Shown here piece after piece: positions 9,441-17,183 of a stretch of DNA of 17,790 nucleotides. The notes beneath the pieces are model-generated. The model was not told the origin of the DNA, searched no databases, and saw nothing but the letters and a program-made list of their open reading frames with translations. Numbering within the stretch: the first letter of the stretch is position 1; each line of letters opens with the position of its first letter. The stretch is from Cylindrotheca closterium (lineage: Eukaryota > Bacillariophyta > Bacillariophyceae > Bacillariales > Bacillariaceae): NCBI GenBank assembly GCA_933822405.4, contig CAKOGP040001799.1, forward strand, positions 1-17,790, given 5' to 3'. The position numbers were made by a program, and so were the translations under genes.

Positions 9441-10094
9441 ATGAAAAATGTTCTCTGCCTTGCTGTTCTCGTACTTCTTCTGTTGCCTGCGGGGGTCACT
9501 TCAGATGAAGCGACCTGCAATGAGCTTAGAAGCCTAAACACTGCCAATATCGGATTTGCTGGTGGGGACTGTGTTTGCTCTGATCCTACAACAGATACCA
9601 CCAAAGAAACATGCTCCAGCTGTTTCCAATCAACAACATCCACTGCTTTCAAAGGCACTGCCACATCGACCGCCATTAAAGACAAAACAGGGACGTCGTT
9701 CTCACAGCGAACAGATGTAGAACTTTGCTTCCAGTACGAGAACGAAGTTTACAACGGCGCCAAGGTTTGTTACAGTTACTTCTTGTTTGGCTCCAACCGA
9801 GACAACCAGTGTACTATCACAGTCAATGGAACAGCGTGCAACGAATGTCAAACCTTCTCAAAGACAACGCTGGCGTTCGACTGTTCTAATGTAAATTATG
9901 AGATCCGGCAAGATACTATTCTTGCAACGGCAGTTCGGGATAGTCTGCTGCAGTTCCTGATCAGTACAAATACTGCAACCGGTTGTGTTACAACTAGTAG
10001 TGGAGGAGCTGGCAGTTCAAGTGATGGGGTCAAGTTACTACCCGCAACTGTCCCAAGTCTTATTGCTATCATTTTACAGCACATTATGAATTAG
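9441..10094 (+). CDS. Small Cys-rich secreted protein, probably GPI-anchored; function unknown
   Basis: Single-exon 217-aa protein; no family recognised. Residues 1 to about 21 are a clear signal peptide (KNVLCLAVLVLLLLPAG). The mature part has about 11 cysteines after the one inside the signal, including CVC, CSSC and CNEC spacings, and an N-glycosylation sequon NGT in TVNGTACN. It is Thr/Ser-rich in the middle. The C-terminus has a small-residue stretch (SSGGAGSSSDG) followed by a hydrophobic tail (LLPATVPSLIAIILQ) with almost no charged residues after it, the pattern of a GPI-attachment signal. This suggests a disulfide-stabilised cell-surface or cell-wall protein. ATG at 9441 is in a good context (CCAACATGA). 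It is divergent from the BED/hAT gene. Secretion is well supported; GPI anchoring is inferred. Confidence 0.85.
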   Translation: MKNVLCLAVLVLLLLPAGVTSDEATCNELRSLNTANIGFAGGDCVCSDPTTDTTKETCSSCFQSTTSTAFKGTATSTAIKDKTGTSFSQRTDVELCFQYENEVYNGAKVCYSYFLFGSNRDNQCTITVNGTACNECQTFSKTTLAFDCSNVNYEIRQDTILATAVRDSLLQFLISTNTATGCVTTSSGGAGSSSDGVKLLPATVPSLIAIILQHIMN

Positions 10095-10880
10095 AATAAA
10101 TAGTACTACAGTATTGGGAGAGCTGAATTTGACAACTGAATTGGAACCATCAAGATAAAAAGAGCCGGATAATAATTTCTGTCTATCTGTCTGTCATAAA
10201 TCTACTCCAACAAAACTAATAGACATCAGACACCACACCTAAACCAACATTAAGATGGGACATACAGTATGAAACCTTTCTGGAACTTAAATGGAATTAG
10301 TATGCAAAGTGGCCCGTTTTCTTTTCCCAGGGCAGCTTTGCTTACTACTTGGTGGGCGTGCACGTGAAAACTGAGATGTGCTGTAGTGTACTGTAGTGAC
10401 CAGCTGAAACGTACCGTATATCGTCTGATATACGGTAACGTCTGTACGTCCCATCACCATATAAACATAGCTTATCGTGGATAGAAGCACAGGATATCGT
10501 TTGATGCTTCATGGCACAACTGTTGTTCGTGCAAGGCAAGCATGCGTCTTTTGCAAGATGAAAAAGTTCCAATCATTGTGAGGTATCTGGATCCATGACT
10601 CCGATAAGCATATGGCCGCTTGTAGTAGGAGCTGTCCTGGTATAGGTCCAAATTGGTTTGGAACTTGGAACGGTGAAATTTTGGGATATTCCTAACTATG
10701 AAGCTTAGTACTTCTGAGTATGGATGCAGAAATCTTAGACGCACAGAACATAATGAATTAGCCGATATCAGAACCTGGATAGAGCATTATTTTAGTAAAT
10801 GTCATTGACTTGGGGATTACTGGGGTTTAACATACTCTTGGTTTAACCAAGGATTGTTTGACGAGTTCAAAACCACATGC
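10095..10880. other. Intergenic region without a recognisable gene
   Basis: Short frames here have no domain, signal or conserved motif. TACAGTA/TACTGTA 7-mers occur at 10107, 10263 and 10389. A 15-nt palindrome, CTTGGTT-T-AACCAAG, lies at 10837-10851 just before the palindrome array. The separate hairpin at 10412-10437 is listed on its own. Confidence 0.5.
10412..10437. repeat. Perfect 11-bp inverted repeat (hairpin)
   Basis: TACCGTATATC and its exact complement GATATACGGTA are separated by the 4-nt loop GTCT. The flanking ACG/CGT bases can pair further if one base is bulged. No T-run follows and no gene is adjacent, so it is not obviously a terminator. It could be a dimeric protein-binding site or part of a structured RNA. 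Confidence 0.85.
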
Positions 10881-10885
10881 AACGT

Positions 10886-11131
10886 CGCGTGAAACTCACG
10901 CGGGGCGTGCCCGTTGACGCGTGAAACTCACGCCACTTCGCGTGAAACTCAAGCGATGTCTCTTGCGGGATTGCCGGTTGTCGCGTGAAAATTACACGGG
11001 GCGTGGCCGTTTCCGCGTGAAACTCACGCGACTTCGCGTGAAACTCACGCGACGTCTCACGCGGGGCGTGCCCGTTGTCGCGTGAAACTCACGCGGGGCG
11101 TGCCCGTAACTCACGCACGGGGCGTGCCCGT
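10886..11131. repeat. Array of CGCGTGA-AAC-TCACGCG palindromes interspersed with GGGGCGTGCCCGTT
   Basis: Full or nearly full 17-nt units start at 10886, 10918, 10939, 10982 (degenerate right arm), 11014, 11035 and 11079, with half units near 11055 and 11108. Several are followed by GGGGCGTGCCCGTT (about 10902, 11062, 11095, 11118; degenerate near 10998), whose core GGGC-GT-GCCC is itself an inverted repeat. Spacing is irregular (18-44 nt) and no coding frame explains it. Confidence 0.9.
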
Positions 11132-11970
11132 TTGAGGACGATACTACAGACAGACATTCCTAAAAAAATGTTAACGGACACATTTTAGGCGCGCGTTTTG
11201 CGTTGTGGTGCGTCCCAGGTATTGCGGAAAAGTATATGATTTTGATATGCGGAAATGCGCGGTAATGATATATCCTTCAGTAAGTCTGTACAGTATCGGT
11301 GGGGTTTGGTGTTCGGGTGTCAGAAATCAAAGCTATTTATTTAGAACCATTTTCGTGCAGCTCCGTGTCGCACCATATGTCGCAGTTTACGACAAATGGC
11401 AGCAAACGATTGGATCTCGCTAGGACATTACCGGGCGGCAGTCAACCGAGGAGGAGGATACACGCACACCTTCCTGGCGAAAAATGCAGTGGCTGCTGAC
11501 AACAAGAACAACCTTCAAGTCAAGGGCCAAGCCGATTTGGAACGGCAAGATATTGTGAAATATCATTCACATTTAAAATGAAACATGGGTCTTTTACTTC
11601 CGACTCAATCGACCAGAAAGTTCGACTGAGTGGACTTTCCCTTTCTTCTTTTTTACTGTACTGTAGCCTTTACTGCACGTTATGTCTGCTTTTCGCACCA
11701 TTTGCAGACCCTACAGTACCCTGTACACTTATACAGTCCACATCATGATCAGACTGCCCACCGTAAAAAACGTAGCTTGTTCTATGGTTGACTTTTATTA
11801 CATATGCTGTACGTTTACCTGGCACTGCATCGTTGTGCCTTTAGTACATAAAGTCTGTTCAGCACCCGGTTTTCACATTCCCATGCGTGGCATCGCGCGA
11901 TTTCTTTCCTTCTGTTGAGCCATCAATATCCCAAAATCGATCACCTTTTTTCAATTTCAAATTGTAAACG
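11132..11970. other. Intergenic region upstream of the NYN-domain gene
   Basis: No gene supported. TACAGTA/TACTGTA 7-mers are at 11289, 11654, 11659 (overlapping) and 11712; the last three lie about 260-320 nt upstream of the following ATG. A 61-codon frame from 11396 has no recognisable content. A T-rich tract (CACCTTTTTTCAATTTC) lies shortly before the ATG at 11971. Confidence 0.45.
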
Positions 11971-12441
11971 ATGCGAGTACTGCAAATTTTCTTGGCGCTA
12001 TGCGTGTTGAAAGTATACGCTTTGTCACCCGCAATCGGGAGAAGCAAGAAACAGAATCACTATATCATCGATGGGAATAATCTCTTGCATTCCAAAGGCG
12101 TTCCAAGACAGGCTGATGTATTGACAGAGAAACTCAAGCCAATAGCAACTCTCGAGCCTGTTATCTTAGTTTTCGATGGACGGCCTGGTCTAGAAAGGTC
12201 TGAAACTGAAGAAGGAAACTTCAGGCGTGTTCAGTTGGGGGAAGGAATGTCCTCCGATGATTTCATTCTGGAAGAGATTGTAGCAATTGCTTCAGAATCG
12301 AAAGAAAACCGTGTGAAGCTAGTAACAGCAGACAAGCGCCTACGAACCAAGGCATTACAAAAGGGCCAAACTGTGAAGACGGTCGTAAATCCAGTCACTT
12401 TCTGGAAGAAGTACCGACCGAGGATGGGTGGCTTGAAATAG
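11971..12441 (+). CDS. YacP/Rae1-like NYN (PIN-fold) endonuclease-type protein with signal peptide, possibly plastid-targeted
   Basis: Single-exon 156-aa protein. Residues 1-17 are a signal peptide (MRVLQIFLALCVLKVYA), followed by a short basic stretch LSPAIGRSKK. The rest matches the bacterial YacP (NYN) layout: YIIDGNNLLHS with D34, LVFDGRPG with D69, GMSSDDF with D96/D97, and LVTADKRLR with D121. These acidic residues would hold the metal ion of a PIN-like ribonuclease. Bacillus Rae1/YacP is a ribosome-associated mRNA endonuclease. Leu at the predicted +1 site could fit the diatom ASAFAP-type plastid presequence, though Phe is preferred and the transit part is short; plain ER or secretory location is the alternative. 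Convergent with the CDPK gene, stops 110 bp apart. Family confidence is good; enzymatic activity and location are inferred. Confidence 0.8.
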   Translation: MRVLQIFLALCVLKVYALSPAIGRSKKQNHYIIDGNNLLHSKGVPRQADVLTEKLKPIATLEPVILVFDGRPGLERSETEEGNFRRVQLGEGMSSDDFILEEIVAIASESKENRVKLVTADKRLRTKALQKGQTVKTVVNPVTFWKKYRPRMGGLK

Positions 12442-12551
12442 AGATACTTTTGTCATCGAAGAAGTTGATCAGATTCCTCAATATGCTTTTCAATCAAATG
12501 ACATCTAAACCATACAAAAAGATATAAAGTGCCATAGTACGAACGCCATTT

Positions 12552-14797
12552 CTAAGGAATGTAATCTTTCGTCAAGAAAGCCTCTTCTAATGTCGCATGT
12601 TCTCCGCTTGGTTCGCCTTCATTCCCATCGTATGGAAGTTTTGTTTGCCTTGAGTTTCCATGTTTCCCTACAATGAAACTAGCCCTCCCATTCATTCCAT
12701 CGACGCTCGTAAAACTCTCGTCGACACTACATTTTGATTCTCGATACGACAGAAACTCAAACTCGCTAAGCTGTAGAGGGGTACCAAGTAGTTTCAGCTG
12801 TAGATCACGGGTCTCTTCATTTTTTGTTTCCCACAGAGCAAGAAACTCGGCGTAGGATATAAGGCCATCCTTTGTCAAGTCAGCTTCTTGAATTATTGAA
12901 TTGATCTCATCTGCTGGAAAGTCCTGGCCCAGCATCTCTGCTAAATTTTGAGCCGAAATGTAACCCGAGTCATCAGAATCGATACGATCGAAAGCTTCTG
13001 CAAGCCGCTCCTCGCTAATTGCACCCTGTGCCTCTATTGTCGCAGCTAGGAACTCGGTATATCGTATTCTTCCAGAGCCATCCAAATCCTATAGAATTGA
13101 AAGTATTTAAGACCCTGCAGCCACTTACTGTAGACTTTGTGAAACATTCGCTCAATAACTTACAACAGCCTGGAACATCCTCTCGAGATCCTCTTCAGAA
13201 TGTCCAAACTCTTCGAGGGCGCGACAGAACTCTCCAAAAGTTATTGATCCGTCACGCCGTGAATCATACTTTTGAAATACCTTCCTCAGTATTCCAATTT
13301 CGTCGGTACTGGACCTATGCGCAACAACCATCAAAGCCTATAAACACAGGGTTAGATACGAAGCACGTACACCGAAAGTCCTTCTTCCCAAAGTCTGTTT
13401 ACCATTTTTTTAAGTTTTGTATATCCAGCATACCGAAGCATAGCAGAGCGAGCCATATTTTCCTCTTCCTGCAGTGGCTCCCGTGTTGTTGAAGCAAACC
13501 GCTTGTTCAGCCACGAGCAGGACAGTGCGCTTTTGGCATCAGAACGGTCGTCTGGATCGAGAACAAGTAGATCTTCTATAAAAGACTTTGCTGGGTCTGA
13601 TATCCGCTTCCATCGACGGCCTCGAAAGTCAAATTGACAACTCAAGATTTGCTCAACAATATGCCGTCGCTTTCTGCCGTAGAAAGGCATTTGAGACGAC
13701 ATAAGCATGTAAGCGATAACACCAACAGACCAAACGTCGGCCTTTGTTGTGTACGAGCCTTTTAAAACCTCTGGGGCCATCGTGTAGATAGTTCCAACTC
13801 CCTCGGTTAGCTGAGCATTGTCGCCATAAACTTTTGATAAACCAAAGTCGATAAGCTTGATCTCTGCTTTAGGCGAGTCATTGACGAATAGGATATTCTC
13901 ATATTTCAAGTCTCTATGTACTATAGCTCTGCTGTGCATATAGGAAAGCGCACCCAACACTGAAGAAAGAATTCGAGCCGCATCTTCCTCGGTGTACGGA
14001 TCGCGGCTGTACAAGTCACCACCAGAGCACAGCTCCATGACGATAAAAATCTGGTTACGGTGCTCAAATGTCTCCATCGCTCGAACAATGTGTGGGTGAT
14101 CAAGTTGCTTCAAAATACTTATTTCATTTCTCAGTTCCGAGACAAAGGATGCATCAGTAACACGGTTCAAGTGAATAGATTTCATTGCATAAATGATGTC
14201 ACTGTTGAGTTTCGCGTTACCGGCAGATTTATTGCTCCCCTGATATGAGTCGTAAATTGAAATAGAGGACAACACTGATGGCTGCTGCTCGCTAACTGGC
14301 CACATGAGGCTGCTAGCTTGCTCCGACGCACGAACAAATAGACTTCTCCTCGAGCTATGACCAGCCAAAACCAAGTCACCGTCGAGGCAGCAACGTAGAA
14401 AATTGCCTATGACTGGAATCTCCAAGCACTCCTTGTTGCGTTTTTGTCGCTTGACTGCTTCCTGAATACCGATTCTCGCGGATCCACCAATAACGCCTGT
14501 CCGCTTACGAACGCTTGCAACGGATCCCATGCTCCCTGCTCCAAGAGTGTTCACGACTTCGTAAAAGAATAATGGATCCCTATCACCTTGTTCTCGCGTG
14601 AGATTGGAACGAAGATTCTTAGAATTAAATCTCGGAGTTTTAGATTGACTGCTAGACGAATCATGGCTAAGCGACGATGATTGTTGAGGAAGTGCCCTGA
14701 TGCAGCCTGCGACATCGTTTTCAGACGACACTTTAGATTCCTCCAAGGCCAGCCTAGAATTAGACGCATTTGAGACTTCAGCTCCATTGCTGAACAT
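12552..14797 (-). CDS. Calcium-dependent protein kinase (CDPK) with large N-lobe insert
   Basis: Ca2+-activated Ser/Thr kinase. Exons 14797-13403, 13337-13164 and 13088-12552 (phase-0 introns of 65 and 75 nt) join to 701 aa. A Ser-rich N-terminus (1 to about 75) precedes the kinase domain: glycine loop GAGSMGSV (86-93), Lys206 in YAMK, Glu225, HRDLKYEN (294-301), DFG (317-319), APE (341-343) and DVWSVGVIAYML. About 95 residues (roughly 105-200) are inserted between the glycine loop and the ATP-binding lysine, where most kinases have about ten. The junction region (KLKKM, then ALMVVAHRSS) resembles the CDPK autoinhibitory segment. Four EF-hands follow: 490-501, 524-535, 560-571 and 593-604. 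The second is canonical; the first has Arg at loop position 3, the third has Asn instead of Glu at position 12, and the fourth has Thr at position 3. A roughly 97-residue unrecognised tail ends the protein. No Gly2 myristoylation site. Confidence 0.95.
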
Positions 14798-15151
14798 TAT
14801 GCGTCTTATAGCCTTTGCGATTTATCGTTATCTTTGGCTAAGTTGTTTCACTACCATCGCTGCCAGGTCGATTATATCTGTCGAATGAATATTTTCTCCG
14901 ATCTACTGTATGATACTGTACGGTACCGGTAGGATGCTGCAGCAGAAAGAATTTCTCAATTTCCGTTAATAAACGTTTATAGTTTATATACCCGAACCCT
15001 ACAGTATGCCTGGTACTCGTACACCCCAGCTGAGATGAGTCAATAAAAATGCAAATGTGACAAAATATCGAACCAAGCAAGACCATACATAATACATATC
15101 AAAACATGCAGTGCTTTTCCGAAGGTACTGTACCATGTACCTATGACTAGT
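14798..15151 (-). promoter_or_regulatory. CDPK upstream region and 3' flank of the membrane-protein gene
   Basis: 354 bp between two minus-strand genes, with no coding content. It has four TACTGTA/TACAGTA copies: 14904 and 14914 (about 107-117 nt upstream of the CDPK ATG), 15000, and 15126 (20 nt past the next gene's stop). A GGTACC-rich patch (GTACGGTACCGGTAGG) follows 14914. Confidence 0.45.
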
Positions 15152-16756
15152 TTACGCAATCTCTCCCTCGGCCTTGTAGTCCCCAGCGTCTCCCTCCAAA
15201 ATGAGAGATTGCTTCTTGGCTTCGTTAGATTCCTTCTTCTTTTGCGTAAAGTAGACGGCTCCAGCGATGACAGCGGCAGCAACACCGATGTACATCAAGA
15301 TGGTACCGGTGGAGGACTTGGCAGCTGCAACTCGGTGTTCCTCGTTGTACTTTCCGAAAGATCGATAGTCATATCCAGAGTTTTGCTGGTCGTTGTCGTC
15401 ACGATCGTTGCTATAAATGTTGTTGTTGTTGTTGTTGTTGTTCTGTCGGAAGTTCCATGCGCTCTTGGAAGTGCTTCTGATTGCAGCGCAGATGTCATCT
15501 TCGTCATATTGGGCTTCTTCAGTTTCGTTGTAAGCAGTCTCGTTTTGAGCGCTGTTTCCGTTCATCCATGACATCCAGTTTCCGTTAGCAACTTGAGAAG
15601 TCATTCCTTGGCATTCGATAGCCATTGTGTTCTCATCTTCAAAGAGGGCTTGACAGTACTCGCTGGCAGCAGGAATGTCCTCGTCACCGTCGACCTCAGC
15701 GTTGTTGCCGTAGTACTGGAAGTTGTACCATGTACTGTTATTGCTGTTTTCTTGGTTACTGAAGGGACTAGCGAACTGGATGTTGTCGCACGAAAAGGAG
15801 TTCTCAAAGATTCCATTGACAAGGTTTTGAGACATTTGCAGGTACTTTCCAGCCATAGAGTTCTCGGGAATCATCTCGGAAACATCGAATTCGTTAGTGG
15901 CAAGTGAACAATCTTCGTCCAAGAAGAAAGACAACTGAATACCAGCGCCGTATTCACTGCACATGTAGCCAACGTACAAACTTTGGCTGTTTTGTTCTTG
16001 ATCTTCGTCGTGGTTGTATTCTCCATCGGTATCTTCGGCGTATTCACTGTTTTGGTAGTTAACAGAGAACGCTTGACATTGGGAAAGTTCCTCCAAGTAT
16101 TCGAAGGCAGCCTCCATGTCATATTCCTGGTCTTGGTTCAACTTTCTATTTCCCTCGTCCTCGGTGCCAAGGCAGTTGTAGAGAGCACAAGTGTCACAGT
16201 CGACGTATTCGATAGTGGCTCCTTGTTCAGCGTCGTAATACTTAGAGCTGTGTTGGGCATGCCAGCTTGTTGATCCTTCTTGTTGAGAGGCGCATGTTTC
16301 TTCAATCTCTTGGCAGACAGTACAGTAGCTCTCGACTTGTTCGTAAACCATTCTTCCAATGGAGTTGACAAAAGTTCCAATATCCATTGCAACTTCTTGA
16401 GTTGGGACGGAGCTATCAGATGAGACAAGATCAACGATGAGCATCTCTTTCACCGCCACCGCGTTCTCGTACCACTGGTTGTTCTGGTTTCTGTTTTGGT
16501 CATTGTGTTCGTCTTCCTCCTCATCAAGCTCGATTGAGACACAGCTGTTGAAACGGACGCTGTATTGACCGGTTAGGTTGACAGAGCTTGAGCTTTCTTC
16601 TTCGTCTTGAAGCGAACGAATATGCTTCAAGAATGCAGCCTTGTTGTCCACAGAGTTCAACTGTCTTTCGATTGCATCGGCACTCAAAGTGCGATGGGCC
16701 TCGGAGACAGCTGATAGAACAGAGACGGTGGCAAGAGCAAGAGCAGAGAACTTCAT
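15152..16756 (-). CDS. Acidic, Asn/Gln-rich type I membrane protein; function unknown
   Basis: 534-aa single-exon coding region; family not recognised. Residues 1 to about 20 are a signal peptide (MKFSALALATVSVLSAVSEA). The long lumenal or extracellular part is rich in Asp, Glu, Asn, Gln and Tyr and has 14 cysteines, some paired (CTVC...C, CDTC...C), plus sequons such as NLT, NST and NET. Eight consecutive Asn are encoded by an AAC microsatellite (15419-15442). One membrane span (TILMYIGVAAAVIAGAVYF, about 484-502) precedes a short Lys-rich cytoplasmic tail (QKKKESNEAKKQ). Codon use looks biased to C-ending codons, which could mean high expression (inference). A surface, vesicle or cell-wall matrix protein is plausible. 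An intron probably ends directly before the ATG. Confidence 0.85.
   Translation of the reverse strand: MKFSALALATVSVLSAVSEAHRTLSADAIERQLNSVDNKAAFLKHIRSLQDEEESSSSVNLTGQYSVRFNSCVSIELDEEEDEHNDQNRNQNNQWYENAVAVKEMLIVDLVSSDSSVPTQEVAMDIGTFVNSIGRMVYEQVESYCTVCQEIEETCASQQEGSTSWHAQHSSKYYDAEQGATIEYVDCDTCALYNCLGTEDEGNRKLNQDQEYDMEAAFEYLEELSQCQAFSVNYQNSEYAEDTDGEYNHDEDQEQNSQSLYVGYMCSEYGAGIQLSFFLDEDCSLATNEFDVSEMIPENSMAGKYLQMSQNLVNGIFENSFSCDNIQFASPFSNQENSNNSTWYNFQYYGNNAEVDGDEDIPAASEYCQALFEDENTMAIECQGMTSQVANGNWMSWMNGNSAQNETAYNETEEAQYDEDDICAAIRSTSKSAWNFRQNNNNNNNNIYSNDRDDNDQQNSGYDYRSFGKYNEEHRVAAAKSSTGTILMYIGVAAAVIAGAVYFTQKKKESNEAKKQSLILEGDAGDYKAEGEIA
15419..15442 (-). repeat. AAC/GTT trinucleotide microsatellite in the coding sequence
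   Basis: Eight tandem AAC codons on the minus strand give Asn8 shortly before the membrane span. Such tracts vary in length between alleles. Confidence 0.9.
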
Positions 16757-16830
16757 CTATATTGGAAATAAGTAAGTGTTGTGAGGTGGTGCAGTTACAA
16801 TAGCCTTGGATCCAAACTTGGATGGCCTAC
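16757..16830 (-). other. Probable 5'UTR intron ending immediately before the start codon
   Basis: On the minus strand AAAAAG|GTAGGCC at 16831/16830 makes a donor, and a pyrimidine-containing stretch ending CCAATATAG|ATG at 16757/16756 makes an acceptor. The length of 74 nt matches the other introns of the window (mostly 65-82 nt). No transcript evidence is available. Confidence 0.5.
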
Positions 16831-16969
16831 CTTTTTGTATTGTGAAATAGTGTGCTAATGAATTGTGTTGAATTGGAAGAAAAAAGTTTGAATCCAAGTT
16901 GGGTGTTTGTGTCGCCAATTAAAAATTCAGCGACATCAATTTTGAAAACATTAGATACGTCTCCGAATA

Positions 16970-17183
16970 ATTTTATATTCATTCAATATGCGCAACCAAT
17001 AAGTCAAAGTTGGAATCTCGCCGATTGAGACTCGAGTCCAATGCGCGCGGGATTCCGGCGTTGTGCCGGTCTTGTCCAAGTTCGAATTTTAGTTTGAAAT
17101 TAGCTCCGAAAAATGTCCGGAACTTTGAAATTTGGTATTTAAACAGTGGTTGCGCGCGATCGATCGAATGAATCACATAAAAT
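16970..17183. mobile_element. Foldback / MITE-like element candidate
   Basis: Imperfect inverted repeats bound the stretch. The left arm (16970-16998) reads ATTTTAT, ATTCATTC, AATAT, GCGCAACCA. The right arm (17147-17183), read on the minus strand, gives ATTTTAT, GTG, ATTCATTC, GATCGATCGC, GCGCAACCA. Three blocks of 7, 8 and 9 bp match exactly, separated by short indels. The interior has no meaningful ORF. It lies upstream of the membrane-protein gene. Target-site duplications were not clear. Confidence 0.5.

Noticed and set aside
10886..11131. CRISPR array
   Set aside because: Units are palindromes with irregular 1-30 nt gaps that are themselves repeated, no cas genes are present, and the setting is eukaryotic.
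11396..11581. 61-codon plus-strand frame
   Set aside because: It starts with ATG, but there is no recognisable motif, signal or conservation clue; its length is within chance for this region.
16979..17176. 65-codon minus-strand frame within the foldback candidate
   Set aside because: It spans the inverted repeats almost exactly, has no domain, and is best explained as chance within a short non-coding element.
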